Made by a program: the position numbers and the translations under genes
The notes under the pieces: generated by a model
The model's input: the letters and a program-made list of their open reading frames with translations, nothing else
The model's database searches: none
What the model was told of the DNA's origin: nothing
NCBI GenBank assembly: GCA_003254905.1
Contig: QANU01086265.1
Location: 73,231-137,230, forward strand
Length of the DNA stretch: 64,000 bases
DNA from: Nissolia schottii
Lineage: Eukaryota > Streptophyta > Magnoliopsida > Fabales > Fabaceae
Direction: 5' to 3'
Part shown: piece after piece, positions 22,870 through 36,600 of the stretch
Layout: every line of letters begins with the position of its first letter
Numbering within the stretch: position 1 is the first letter of the stretch

Positions 22870-25165
22870 CAACATGGCCTGAAGCCATCTCAGTGGGAGT
22901 AGTCTCAATATTCACTTGAGGCTTCACAATCTTTCCATCTTCAAATTTTCCCTCAATGGACACTTTGAGAAATCCACCTCCAGTCCAGCATTAGCAACCA
23001 CCAACTTCACTTCATCCATTACCGTATTGAATTGACCCTCCATATCTTTTTCCACTTGATTCAACAAATCAAGGTACTTGGCTTCAACAGCTTTGGTATC
23101 ATTAACTACAACATCTGTTGGCAATTAAAATTGAAATTGCCTTATTAAAGTTTAGATTACTATGAGAAGAAAATATGAACACTCAAGAAAAAGATTAATC
23201 TCACAAAATATTTCTATTGAAAGAAATAATAATATACTCAAAAACTTTGGCTTTTGTTACTAGCCAATTACACACTCAAAATAACACTACAATGTTCTTT
23301 CACTCACTCACAAGCTCGCCTGGAGCTTTTCTCTTCCTCACACACTTGCTTTGTTTCACAAGTTATTGGCTTAAATTCTAAAGCTCCCCACATGCCTTTA
23401 TATAGGCATAGGAAGATCAAATGAGGTTGTAAATTTCAATTAGAACTTTTCCTTCAACATAGAATTAAAGTATTCAAATTTGAATCAAATTTCACCATAG
23501 ATTTGCAAGTGCTCAAATTGAATTTGAGTTGCAAATGTGGACTTCATAGTTGGCTAATAAATGCTAATTATCTAGCCACTAAATTTGACTCTTCAAATTG
23601 TTGTGGCCAAATTGAACATGACTACTAGCTAGTAATAGTTGTCAATCTTAATGGTTAAGCTTTGACAAGTCAAAGCCTTAACAATTAAGCAATTGTATAG
23701 ATTAATATTCTCCAACTTACCAGAAGCAAGTTTAACTTCCAACAACATCTATATCATTCTCCACAACTCTTAACTTGGCTTAGAGTCCTTCAAAGCATCT
23801 TGAGCCTCCTGAAGCACTTTCTTTAGCTCAGTTGTCCATTTCTCATAATTTTTCTTCAAAGAGTGCTTAGGTGACCCTCCAGATATTCAACATCATTATA
23901 GAGTTGTTAAAGGATAAATGTGCTACGAAGACTTGAGCGAAGGCCAACAACTAGCAAGTCAACACAACTCTTATCTTAAAGATAAGCTCGGTCTCAAGAA
24001 GAGAATATTGACTTGATTGTGTAGGAAGGCTCAATATCTCGGCTAAAGATGAATTCAGACTCAACATCTTTCCCCTTAGCTGATGGGGAGTCAAGAACTT
24101 CCACTATATGAGATTCAGAAGTTTTCTTCCTTTATGACACTTTCCTTTTCTCGAGAGCTATAGTCTTTGGGGTAGGATCAGGAGTGGTTGAGAAGCTTGG
24201 CATCTTTCCTAGACTGATTGAGGTCGTCTTTAAGGCTTTGATGTCGGCAAAATTATTGATTTTGTTCTCCATATGACCTGCAAAATGCAGAAAAACAAAG
24301 TTATTAGAGACTTCATCAAAAATACAATATAACTTCAAAAAAAGGAAGACAAAGCAAGTCAAGCAAGTCTACCAATATAGGCTTAAGGTTCTCTTTTTCT
24401 CATGCTCTAAAACTAAACATTTTATCAAAAACAAATCTTTGTGGAAAGCATCACCTAGTCTCTTCACAAACGTCTTCTCTCATTCTAACATCTCGGGATT
24501 AGGTTCTGGATAGAAATAGTTTTTATTCCAACAAAATGAGAATCGTGGCTTCCTGTGTACGTCGAAGAAGTATAGTTTGACTCCTTTACCGAGATACACC
24601 TTAAACTAGTGCATCTTAAAGGCATGGAAAGAACTCTCAAAAAATTTAAAGGATGTCATGTCCTTCTGCCCTTTGAGAGAAATCCATCCCTCTTTTCCAT
24701 CAGTGTACTTCTAAAACTAGAACAAGCCAAAGAATACATTGAATGTAGGAGGAAGCCCGAGCTGCTCACACAAAGCTTCAAACGATAGAATAAAAGCCTA
24801 ACTGTTAGGGTGGAGTTGGGAAGGAGTTATCCCAGTGACCTCTAGGAAAGATAACTCCAAGTCACTGAAGGGTAACCTCAACCCAATAAGGTTGAAGAAG
24901 GATTCATACATGTAAAGAAACAGTGTATTGATTTCAGCATACGAGAAACAATACGCTCATTAGCAGAAGTTGGCATAGTAATGAACTCATCGGCAAAATC
25001 CTTTTCTCATATCAACCCCCCCAAGCAAATCAAAATAGTTTACATTTTCCTCCTTCATGTTAGATAGCATCATCAATACTTTATCCTTCACCCAATCGTA
25101 TTTTTTGACATCCTCAGCATAGCACATCTGACAGAGTCTAGGGGGATTTGACCTGGCCATGGATG
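22870..25165 (-). mobile_element. Fossil antisense reading region of Tat-type element (plant transposon protein-like)
   Basis: Downstream of the integrase remains, the minus strand from about 25160 to 22900 shows similarity to the antisense ORF that many Tat-lineage elements carry between pol and the 3' LTR (Transposase_28/putative plant transposon protein type). Clear pieces are SQLHPNS near 24820 and FEALCEQLGLPPTFNVFFGL near 24730-24790; a lysine/glutamate-rich tail lies at 22924-23124. It is broken in many places and interrupted by non-coding DNA, for example at about 23130-23760. The assignment rests on pattern recognition only. Confidence 0.6.
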
Positions 25166-25899
25166 CCTAGCACAAAGGAAAAGGGTAACCAAAACCTAAG
25201 ATCAAAATGGCCAAGATGACAACAACGCCAACATTACCTTAAACTACATCGGGTACGACTTGCACAAACCTTATAGTTTCCCTAAGCTAAAGTCTGTAGA
25301 AAAGGGTTATGTGCAGTGTCACCATTATAAACCCAAAAAGAGATTTACAAAATCTCTTCTCAAAAATCAAAGGCAAATTTTTACACAAGAGCCAATCTCA
25401 AACATTGTTATCACTATCAAAACGCAAGGAACAAACACATATCCTATTGACATAAAATCCCAAAAATTCCCAGCAAAAATCACTGTTTCATACAAAACCC
25501 CAAAAAAAAATATTTGTAGCAATAACCACTACCATATGTAGAAACCCAAAAATCAAATATCCATACGGTACATGCAAGTGCCACAACAATCATCAAACTT
25601 TAACCAAACAGTGACAAACGAGCTAGCAAGAGGAATGAAAACCAAAGAAAATGAACCTAAATCACCTCACAAGGTTAGATCACGAAGGTAGTGGAAAACG
25701 ATTGTGGAAACGAAAAATCCTGGGCACTAGAATTGGCTTCGGTGTGAGGAAGACAAAGAAGAAGAACATGAGGGATTTTTAGAGCAAGAAGAAGGGGAAC
25801 GACTATGGAAGAAAATAAATGCATTAAGATTTTTAAAATCTATTCTCTTCTCTCGCTGGAAAATGAAGGGTGGAGGACAAAAGCATAAAAACGCAAAGC

Positions 25900-26620
25900 T
25901 ATCCTAAGGATAGAATAAGAAATTCATAGGCCTGTTGTACCTGTTATCATCACATCAACACTTATCCTCCCCATAAAGTCATGATGACTCTACACAGCAA
26001 ACATGGCGACTTGGCTCAAAAGAGGATGAGACCAACTAAGCCTAGCTCCGAGTTACATATTGTGCATAGAATAAACTCGACGTATGACTTATGTCACACA
26101 TCGACTTGGGGGTTTATGTTACTTTTTGAACCTAGGTATAAGTTACATGTTATGACTCTGGGATAAGTCGAGTCCGACATATCAACAACTCAACCCATTT
26201 GGCTTAAAAACCATAATTGCCAAGAGTTATCCGAGTAATCAATGCTCACTGTCATAACACCTGTAATGTACCAAAGCCTTCATGAACATCATTATTCATA
26301 CAAGACAATAATTAGTTCCATGAAGGCGACTGAGGTGGTTACAAATGTTTCCTAACGACCAAAACTAGGACGATCATTACATGATATATAAGCATGAGCT
26401 TCACTCATGCTCAGGTACGTTCTCTAACTACTGCCTTACCTCATATTGACTCACAAAATTACTTGGACGTCAGAGTGTCTTTTGCAGATACCTCCACCAT
26501 TGTCTAAGGCCATCAACTACCATCATGTTCACCACCTTCGAGCTCTTAGAATCAACCCAAGGTCAGAGTTAAAGACAGTATCTCGGATCTCATTCGATCA
26601 GCCTTTAACAATTAACTAGC
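25900..26620 (+). mobile_element. Probable 3' LTR region of the Tat-type fossil
   Basis: A TATA-like GATATATAAGC lies at about 26375. It is followed by the Tat-type LTR signature around 26460-26510 (ACTTGGACGTCAGAGTGTC then TTTTGCAG). The borders are not sharp. It does not resemble the LTR end at 14.9 kb, so the surrounding structure may be more than one element. Confidence 0.5.
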
Positions 26621-27107
26621 TTCTAAACTCACCATGCAGAGGTCATTGGGGATCCTATGATTCACATCTTAAAGCATGTCAAAAGAGCATCTCGAAAGTG
26701 TCTTACAAGGATATGGGGCATACTAAAATAGTTGGGGGGTGCTCCGATGTTGATTGAGCAGAATCTCCTAATGAAAGTTCCACTTATGGGTATTGTTTCC
26801 TTGTTGGAGAAAATCATATCTTGTGAAAGAGTAAGAAGCAAACTATGGTTGGAAGGTCTAGTGCAAAGCTAGAGTACTGCTAACTTTTCTGGATTGAGCA
26901 ACTCGTCAAAGAGCTTCAATTTGAAAGAAGTCAAACAAATGAAACATAAATGTGACAAACAAGTTGTATTGCACATTGCTTCTAATCTAGTTTTTCATTA
27001 AGACCACACACATTGAAGTTGATTGTCACTTCATTAAAAAAAATCTATTTGATGAAATTACACATTTGTCAATTCAAATGATCAGTTGATAAATGCTTTC
27101 TCTCAGT
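26621..27107. other. No gene seen
   Basis: Intergenic sequence after the retroelement remains. A G-run (GTTGGGGGGTG, near 26733) resembles a polypurine tract, but no LTR start follows it clearly. Confidence 0.5.
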
Positions 27108-28347
27108 CCTTAAGAGCATTTTCAATGGATGTTCCTCTAAGAGTCCTTATTTTGGCCCCCACCATTGTTATATTGATGTCAAATCATCGATATGTCATAA
27201 AAAGTAAAAGTGTCTCAAAAGTGTCTATCTTCTCTCCAGTGAAAAGGATTAACTTTGGTTCTAACTATGACCCCACAACATAGTTTTCAACGTTTCTCTC
27301 TACTAAAATGACTTGAGTTATTTTATTATAAAATTAAAGACACAAATTGCGGTACAATAAAGTTGTAATTCACTAGTTATTCACTAGTTATTTGTATTCC
27401 TCGGAAACCCCCGCCTACATCACCATTCAATATTTCTTGGCCAAAGCACTCATTGGTTCAAAACAATGTGAGATGAATCGATACTTACATAAATCAAGGT
27501 CACTTTTTATGGTGACCTCATCAAAGTAGACTATCAATCTCAACTCAATGGTGTGAAAAAAGTGGCTATGCAATTATTAAGACTTGGGACTCTCTAAAAT
27601 AAGTCATTGGAGATAGTCTAAGAGCATTTCCATTGGGATAAAATGTAAGAGTTCCTATTCCTACTTTTTGAGTATCTCTTTTTCTTTTAGTATTGTAGCT
27701 AGGAAGTGGGGAGTCCCACTTTGATGATGTCATCCAAAATAGTGACTTTGATTCCTCCTAACACTAGCTCATCCCACCATACTTTCAGCAATGATTACAT
27801 GGCATGTGTATTTTGTATTCTTATTTTCATTTTTAATAAATAAAAAAAAATGAACGTCAAGCATTAACTGTTAGCCTAATAAATTTTTTAAAAAAACGAT
27901 GTATGTCATGGTTTGGAGATTGTGTTTGCCCTCGTAAACCGTTGGTCGCAATACATAATTATTCAAAAACAAATTTTATGCTGAAATTTTATATATTTAC
28001 AAATAAATTCACAAACTGTTGGCCTAATAAATTTTTTTATCGATTATTTAATTAATTTAAATTTTAATTTTAAATAAAGATTATTTAGAAACAAATTTTA
28101 TATATTTTTCCAATAAAATAATAAAAATGCATAATTTAAAATATTTATAAGAAGACCTTTTATAAATATATTAATTTTTTTAGTTTATAAAACATGTGAA
28201 ATCATAATTAGAACTAAAATTAGCCCTTTCCATTAGAAAGATAAAAGATACTTTTGAGACACTTACTTTTTATGATACATTAATGATGTGACGACAATAA
28301 AATAAAAGTGAGAACAAAATAAGACTCTCCCTGAATATGCTATAAGG
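27108..28347. mobile_element. Inverted-repeat DNA element, about 1.24 kb
   Basis: The first 155 bp (from CCTTAAGAGCATTTTCAATGG) and the last 155 bp are inverted copies. Shared landmarks include CATAAAAAGTAAAAGTGTCTC at 27198 and its counterpart near 28275. A second AGAGCATTTCCATTGGGA motif at 27621 suggests another related short element inserted inside. No coding was seen and no target duplication could be fixed, so the superfamily stays open. Confidence 0.5.
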
Positions 28348-28386
28348 CTCTAAATTATCAACGTAACAAAATTGGTAAGGACGAGA

Positions 28387-28609
28387 TGGGTTAGAATCTG
28401 TAATTGATTTGTAATTATATTAATTAGAAGAATAATTAGAAGGTAGATCAAGTATTTACCATAACTATATATTCTACATATCTTTATATTTATTACACAG
28501 TCTATATAAACCAATCTTAGTTAAGACTCACAATTCACGGTGTCATTCTCTCTTCTCTCTGAGATCTCTCACGAAGTAAATACTATACCAGTACACTCAC
28601 CACAAAACA
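28387..28609 (+). mobile_element. Short copia-like LTR remnant
   Basis: It starts GGTTAGAATCTGTAATTG, has a TATA-like TCTATATAAACC at about 28500, a CT-rich leader (TCTCTCTTCTCTCTGAG) and an end near CACCACAAAACA. This order is typical of small copia LTRs. No partner LTR or target duplication was found, and the Mutator-like element begins 20 bp later. Confidence 0.4.
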
Positions 28610-28628
28610 GTGTATCATCGTAAAAACT

Positions 28629-30367
28629 GACAATTTTACTCTTTTGCCCTTGTTACATAAATTAATTACTAAAATACTCCTATTTTGAAATATATTACAG
28701 GAGTACCACGATTTTGGCTTACGTGACTTCGGTGGCAGCATGGCAATACCACGTTAGATTCGTCAACACGGTTGGCAAATTTAACACAAATTCGTCAACG
28801 GGTTTGGCAAATTCAACACAAATTCGCCAACCTTGTTGACGAATCCAACACAAATTTGCCAACTAGTTAGGCGAATTCTGAACAAATGTGGTTTAAAGAA
28901 AAATGTAATTAAAATTGTATTAGTTATTCTAATAAGTCATTGTAACTACATTTATAAATTTTGTTAATTTGTTTAGGCAAATGTGAAAAATATGATTTCT
29001 TAGGTAAGCTGCAAAAATCCAAAAAATAATTTTGCAAAAAGACCGGGACGCTCTTCAATCACCTTATTTAATTCATTTTCCTTGTGTATAGTCTTTTATC
29101 ACATTTCCTTCGTTTTTTAGATGTTGAAGAATGGAAAAATAATGCGTTTTTGTTATGTTGGTGAAAATGAATGTAAGATTAAGTTTGTGAAATTCTTGTA
29201 CTAGAGGATCCATATAACCTGTTGGATGAATTCGCCCACGATTGAATGTGTATATTTTTGTTTGAAAAGGATTCTTTCATGTTGAAATTGTACATCATGT
29301 GCGTGGCATGTTTTTATTATTAATTTAATTATTTTGAAAAGTTAAAAAGTTGAAAGGTAAAAATTTAATGGTGTAGATCTTTATATGGCAACACTTTGTT
29401 CAATTTTCAAATTAGTGGATTATTTCTCATACTTTGTTACGTTCTTATCATTATGCATATGGTATTAGGCTAAAAATCTCATATCTAAAATTTCAAATGT
29501 AAATTGTATATTAGAATGTGAAATTGTCATTAGTATTTAGAATTAAATAGTTTTCACTATCTAGCTATAATACATAAAATACATATAACCTATAATACAC
29601 ATTGAGACATTTCACCATAAAGTGATTACATATTTTGGCCCAAAGCAAATGTTGCACTAGATTTTCAAGATGAATTTTCTGCTATAATCATCAACAAGAA
29701 AATGTGATAAGAGACTATACACAAGGAAAATAAATTAAATAAGGTGAGTGAATGGTGTGTGTATAGTGAAAAACATGGTGATGTGAACTTGTGTAAACTA
29801 AGTGTTTCACATTTTGGTATTTCAAAAGTTCTAGTATCACATTAGTTAAATCACAAATCTTTTAAGTGTTTATATACCTTTAGTAGTTGTTCTATTAGTA
29901 AAAATAGTTGAGAAGGGAGTTAGACCCACGAGCATAAGTCCAAGCTGTTTGGGCTCTTCAAAGTCCAAATCGATGGATTTGTACCCCCACGCGCACGATA
30001 AAGAGCGTCCCAATCTTTTTGCAAAATTATTTTTTGGATTTTTGCAACTTACCTAAAAAACCATATTTTTCACATGTACCTAAATAAATTAACAAAATTT
30101 ATAAATGTAGTTACAATGACTTATTAGAATAACTAATACAATTTTAATTACATTTTTCTTTAAATCACATTTGTGTAAAATTCGCGTAATTAGTTGCCGA
30201 ATTTGTGTTAAATTTGCCAAACCCGTTGGCAAATTTGTGTTGAATTTGCCAATCATGTTCGCCAATCGTGTTGACGAATCTAACGTGGCACTGCCATGCT
30301 ACCACCGAAGCCACGTCAGCCAAAACCTAATTAGCTTGCATAACGAGGGCAAAAGAGTAAAATTGTC
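28629..30367. mobile_element. Mutator-like element (MULE), non-autonomous, long TIRs
   Basis: The TIRs begin GACAATTTTACTCTTTTGCCC and are complementary over about 400 bp, with an insertion of some 250 bp in the right arm at about 29755-29998. The flanks carry a 9-bp target duplication with one mismatch (GTAAAAACT at 28620-28628, ATAAAAACT at 30368-30376), the hallmark of Mutator elements. Each TIR contains a row of GGCAAATTTAACACAAATTCG-like direct repeats. The interior has no transposase. It lies about 300 bp past the PRP31 stop codon, so it may supply or disturb the 3' end of that gene. Confidence 0.88.
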
Positions 30368-30679
30368 ATAAAAACTTCCCATGATTAAATCAAATATAAA
30401 ACATTTACGAAACTCTTTCTTGTTTGCCGCTTCTCTCTTCTTGGACTACCCCATGAAAATGATCTAGAACTCTAGATTGATAACCACTTCTCTATTATTA
30501 CAGAAAAGGAACATATAGCATTGCAAAAGTCATATACAAGGGAGGAACTTCTACTGGCTTGGAGATGAAACTAGTTTCCCACTTATATAAGAGCACCAGT
30601 GACTATGCTTGAAATCTACCATAAACATATCATGTAACATCCATCGGGATTAACAATCTCCCATTAGGAGGGCAGGGTT

Positions 30680-33600
30680 TCAAGTCCTCTTGATCTTAGA
30701 AAATGTTCCTGTTTCAGAGAAGTAGGTGCTTTGAGTTCCACTACCAAGTTGGTGTGCGTGGGCCTGTGGATTTGTCAGCTCAATCCCCTGAAAACAATAT
30801 CGAACAAAAATGCAAATCTTCAATAAAAGTAAAAGTAATTAACTAAACTTCAATTATTGTGCTAAAAGCACTTTTCAAAATCAATATTCCATCATCCATG
30901 TTTAATGGAAAGTGATGCAATACTTTAATAAGTAAGAATAAATATATCGATATGCTATTCTATATGTGGAAGTTGAAATATGAACATGCATTTAGAAATG
31001 GGAAAGGAAAAGGAAAAAAAAAACACCAAAAAGAAATAAAGTGGCTACAGCCTACAAAGGGCATGCACATGTTTTGTCAGGAAACGTATACCATAGTGCA
31101 AATAATAATAATAACTAAACACAACCACCACAGGGGTGACCAAGAAAGAGACAAAAGGTCTATGGCCCCAAAACCAAGATTTAGGTTCCCAATCAATAAT
31201 AACGGAGGAAAGACAGCCTACAATCAAATTTCTCCAGTGGAACAATTAGGGGTCCTAGTTTCTTATCTTCAATCTGCAGATGACACTGTTCTCTTTCTAT
31301 CAAATGGAGCTTCACTCATGGTTGTCAAAATCGTGATTCAGATTGTAGAACTGTGCGACTTTACGTGTTTCAGCAGCTTCTCCAGTCTCATGTCTACATA
31401 TGAACACATTTTGGTGGGATCGCCCGAAATCATGATAACAATAATACAGAGGATTATCCAGTATTTCCATCCTTTTTGATATTAGAGCTCCTTTTTTGGG
31501 AGCCTGTGGATGATTGTTACCACTTGTGTTGCTGCAATGGAGTTGAGAATTGACGAGTGTGAAACAGGACTGAGGAGTTTGGCTTAAGCTTCAATTATCA
31601 GGAGAGGATGTGAGAGAATCTCACCCAGCCGATGGTGCAACTACTTAGAGAGCACACCACTCAATTTGATCAAGCAGAGTGTGGCTCGCATGGAGGAGGA
31701 TCAAGAGGCGATGCAACTGGAGGGTGAATAGCAATGATCGAGCTCACATGGAGATCATGTACATGGAGGCGATCAAAATCGCATAGGCGATCTAATTCAC
31801 GTCATTTAGAGTCACGATACTGTTTGACTCTCAATGACGGAATCAGGATGATTGGTGGACGAACCGACAAGCTGCAGCGATGGGCTGACTCTGATGAACC
31901 GCAAGCTGTAGTGGAGAAGGCTGGCTGGAAACAGGAATTACTTGTTTTTTTAGGTGTTAATGCATATGGATCTCTGGTGAGAGTGGAGATACTTCCGGGT
32001 GAATGGGGTTGATGATTATGACAAAAAGGATATGGTTTTGGCGCCTTTGGAAGAGGATGCACTGACTTGGTACCAACGGCGGGAAGACCAAATACCCTTT
32101 CCAAATTGGAGTGAGTTTAAGGAAGATCTGATTAGGCGCTTTCAACCTGGGGTAGCCAAAAATCCTCCGGGCTCTCTGTTGAACATGAGGCAAGCAGGGA
32201 GAGGGGAGTGATGCAATATAAAAAGGAGTCCGTGTTAGTGGTAAGTTCAAGGAGGGATTTGGACCAGGAACGGGCTATGAGCATTTTCCTCAATGGCTTG
32301 AAGAATGAAAGACAGGTTGAGCTCAAAGTGAGTTATTTTAGGACTCTTTTGGCCATGATGGACAAGTCCATAGAATTAGAAGAATGAAATTTGGCTTGGA
32401 CGGAAGTCTGGGTCCTAGATCAAAACATGGAGGAGGTTACGGGGGTTTCAACCTGATAATGCCCCGATGGGAAACAAAGGATGCATGGGAGTGCAGTTCA
32501 AATAGTGCCACTAGAGGGGTAAAAAGTTCCACTGAACTTGGGGTTGAAAAAAGGAGGACTGAAGCTAAGTTGTCCCAATATGAATCGAAAGAAAGGCAAC
32601 AAAAGGGTTAATTGTGGAGACTGATACGAAAGAGACCATGTATGTGCCGTTAAGCATTTTCAATTGCTTTTGGTGAGGAGGAGGAGGAGATCTTGGAGGA
32701 GACTAGAGAGGAGGAAACAAGGACGGGATAATCTCTATGAAGAGGAGGGGGATCTGAACTCTTTGCAAAGCCAGTTGGGACTTACTTCTAATAAGTCTTT
32801 TAAGGCAAAGGGGGGAGGATGAAAGGTAGAGAGGTGATGGAGTTAATAGACAGTGGAGCTTCTAGCAATTTCTTGGCTAGAGGGATAGCGAAAGAGTTGA
32901 ACCTTGCCATAGAAGAAATCACTACTTTTATGGTTAAGGTGGGGTATGGGTAGATTGAAAAGGGGAAGGAACGAAGGGCTGCACTGCAGAGTGAAGTTGC
33001 AGGTGTAGGAGGTAGAGATTGTTCAACACTTTTTTCTTGACGGAATTTTGAGGAAAAGAGGTGACGCCGGGATGGATTGGCTAGCTAGTTTGGGGAAGAT
33101 GGAAGCAAACTACAATAATCTAATATTATGGTGGACAGCAGCTGGAAAAGTTTGTAAGAAAAGGGGAGATCCCTCCTTATGCCGAGCTCAAGCAACCCGG
33201 AAGACCATGTTGATGATGCTGAAAGAGGATGTAGAAGGCTATTTTGTTGCACTCTCAGAGTAACAAACGCAGCATCAGGGAGTTCCTATTCTAGAAGAGG
33301 TCTAGGGGGTGCTGCAGGAGTATGCAGATCTGTTTCAAATACCTATGGGGTTGCCAACTAAATGAGAGCATGATTACGCCATTGACCAGAGGGAAGGAGC
33401 CTACGATTTTTGATATCCAACCTTACAGGTATCCTTATTACCATAAAAACAAGAATATGAGATTTAGAAGATAGTAACTGAAATGCTGCAAGCTGGAATG
33501 ATTAGGTGCGGCATTAGTCCCTTCAGCAGCCCAATTATTTTTGTAAGGAAGAAAGATGGTTGGTGGAGGTTCTGTGTGGACTACAGAGAGTCACTATTCA

Positions 33601-36600
33601 AGAAATATTTCCTATTCTTATTATTCATGAGCTTCTGTTTGGGTTAGGAGGAACTTGTGTCTTCAGACTCTTCACAAAGCTAGACCTCAAATCAGGATAC
33701 CATCAAATCAAGATGAAGGAAGAGGATGTTCATTAAACGGCCTTTAAGACTCATGAGGGGCATTATGAAATAATGGGTCTTAGTAGTTAGGAAATAATTA
33801 TATAGTAAGAAAAGAGATACAAGAAAGTGTAGGAGACGAACAGGTATCATTTAAGAAATTATGAGTTGAACTTGAGTGACTAGGAGAACAAGAGATTTCT
33901 CGAATGTTCCTAACTATTGTATTTTTAGCATGAAATAATACACATTTTCTTAGTTTTCTAGTTATTCTTTGAACCAGTTCTATCAGTTTCATAAGGCACA
34001 AAAAGACAACATTTTGGTCAAAACTTAATGATGCAAGCCAGCATTGCTGACCATTTGTTGTCTTCTAGCCCCCTTCAAATATTATGATGATCTCACAGGT
34101 TTCCACCATCTAATTGGATCTTATTCAGTTGGATATATGTGCATATATATAAAACCAGAACACAGCCTAAAGAGTGTAGTTGGTTACAAGAGGAGGGAAA
34201 AGACCAGGGAAATTTTTGTCAACTACTTAACCAAGGCTCAATATTCTTTTCCTAGTATACCCATGAAATAAATTTACAAAAGGCTTTCAACAAGGCCAGG
34301 CCCACGCAGACTTCACCAACCCTACATAAGATCCTCCCTTCTCAGACAACTATATAATATATACCACATGAAAATAAGTAATGAACTTCATTTTCATACA
34401 CTTACACAAATGGAAGAAAGAAAATAAAAAATAAAAGTGTGCTGGACCATATCAAAATTAACAATGACCGACTCCATTGTACAATAGGTCACCAGCCAAA
34501 AAAAAAAATACTGTTAAAAAGCATGGAGACGACAGGAATGGATGAGGTGTACAGGACTACAGACAGTGTAGCAACCTCAGCAAATTGTGAAACTATATGC
34601 AGGGCAAGGCAAAGTTATATCAATCATTACTCTCCAAGCTTCTCTAATAATTCCTCACAAGTTATACAGCTAAAAGCAAGAGAAATCTACAGGAGCGATA
34701 AGTGATGCTAACCTGCACTGGTGTAAATGCAAGACTTGAGGTCAAACCAGATGTAGCACCACTGCTACCATAATTCTTTTCCTTGAATCTGACAATCAAA
34801 GTAGTCCATCACAAATGTAACTTTGATCAGTCAGTGTAAGAACTGGTATCTATGAAACTGTTAACTAAAGTGCTTGCTGAATTTTATTAATGGTACCCGA
34901 AATTCCAGAGGGGAATTCCGTGGTTAAATGGATACAAAACAGAATGCTGATAAAGAAAACAATTCTGGGAATAAAGGCTCCCTTTGGCCTCCTAGTCCTA
35001 ATTCCAATTTCTGAATGCTTTCCCTCTTCTCCTAGAGCTATCCTTATACAACCGTGAGAGAGAGAATCAAGGGATTGGCCATGATTCCCTTCCTAATATA
35101 TTTCTACTAACTTATTTCCTTCCTAATATATCTCCCTAATTTATTCTTTCCTGATCTGCTGCCAATCAACTCGATTTCTCATTATTTTCTGCTGCTAATC
35201 AACACGATTTCCTCCCATTATTCTCCTAATAAAAATCTGCTGCTCCCCTAATAGTTTGCGGATTTGTTGCCCATTAATTCTTTATGTCCCTTTCCTTTTC
35301 TGTATTTTCTTTATTTCCCCTATTATTTTCCTTCCTTTTTATTATCCAACTCAGCTTCAGCTGGGTATGTAACAGTCAGATAAATAGAATAGCGATTAAG
35401 TATCTAGCAACAGAATCAAATAACTGAAACATTATTATTAGATATGTAAAATTAAAGGCATAAGCAAGGACTTACCTCTTAGCAACTTTTGCAGCAAGTT
35501 TGCTTGGACCAGCTGACACTCGAAGCTTGCCACTACCAGCCTGACCAAGCATTCCATAACCCTCACCCAGACCATCTCCTATAATCCAAAAATATAACAA
35601 GAATGTATTGACATTTTTACAGAGTCTGATACTTAGAAAAAATGAAACTAATTATATCATATATCATACATACAATAATTATGGTTATATTGTGTTAGGA
35701 CAGGGTCTTATTATGTTAGACTGCTCTTTGGGAGGCCTATGACTAGTTTTACACTTTTACCACCCTTGTACTTTAACCTATATTTTAAGTATATTTCTCT
35801 ATTTTCTCCTTCTATCCAGTCCTTGCAACTTCATCATAATAAATATAGATATCAAATTATAAATAAAAAGCAAAACATTGCATAGCAAATGCAAATCAGA
35901 TCAGCACTACTGTACAAGTGAAATCAGGTAAAATTACCCAAAGAGCTCTCTTCAGGGACACCAAATTGCATCCTATTGGCTAACTTCCTCATGTCTGTTA
36001 TTGCATACCTGACATAAGAATAACAGGATCATGAATTAATAAAAGGAAAAGGGAAAATATAGCCTCAAGCCTGCAACCAAAAAACCAGACAGACAAGTTC
36101 AAATTATGCTAACCTTTCCTTCATCTTCCTAAGTCGACGACCACCTCTCTTCTTTTTAGGCTCAGAATCCGGAACTGGAAGTGGTTTGGGTTGCTTAGCA
36201 GGAGGAGGCTCCTGCCATTTTTCAATTTTTTTGTGGATCTCATCCTTGAAAGCCCTCCCAGTTTTCCCAGATGGATCCCCACGTATTGAATCTACTCGCG
36301 CTGCAAGTGTAGACTTAGCAGCCAGGAGTCGGCATACTCGCATCCTAAGGGGCGGCGGAGAAGTTTGAAATATTTCTGTTTGTTCAATGTAACCCACACG
36401 AAATTGAGACGTTGCAGTGGAAAAACCAGCAAGATTCTTTTTCTTGGCACCAAGAAGCTGAACATTACAAGCAGGCATCTTTGCAAGAGCTGCTAGACCA
36501 CCAGCCGTTCCCATGAGTTTAGCTGCAACAGCACTCCCAACTATAGCAGAAACATTAGGTGCAATGTACCCCATTCTACTCTCGACAAAATCAAGAACTT

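Noticed and set aside
30952-31479. 175-codon plus-strand frame as a host gene
   Set aside because: No domain along most of its length, antisense inside a PRP31 intron, next to retroelement debris. Listed only as an unsupported frame.
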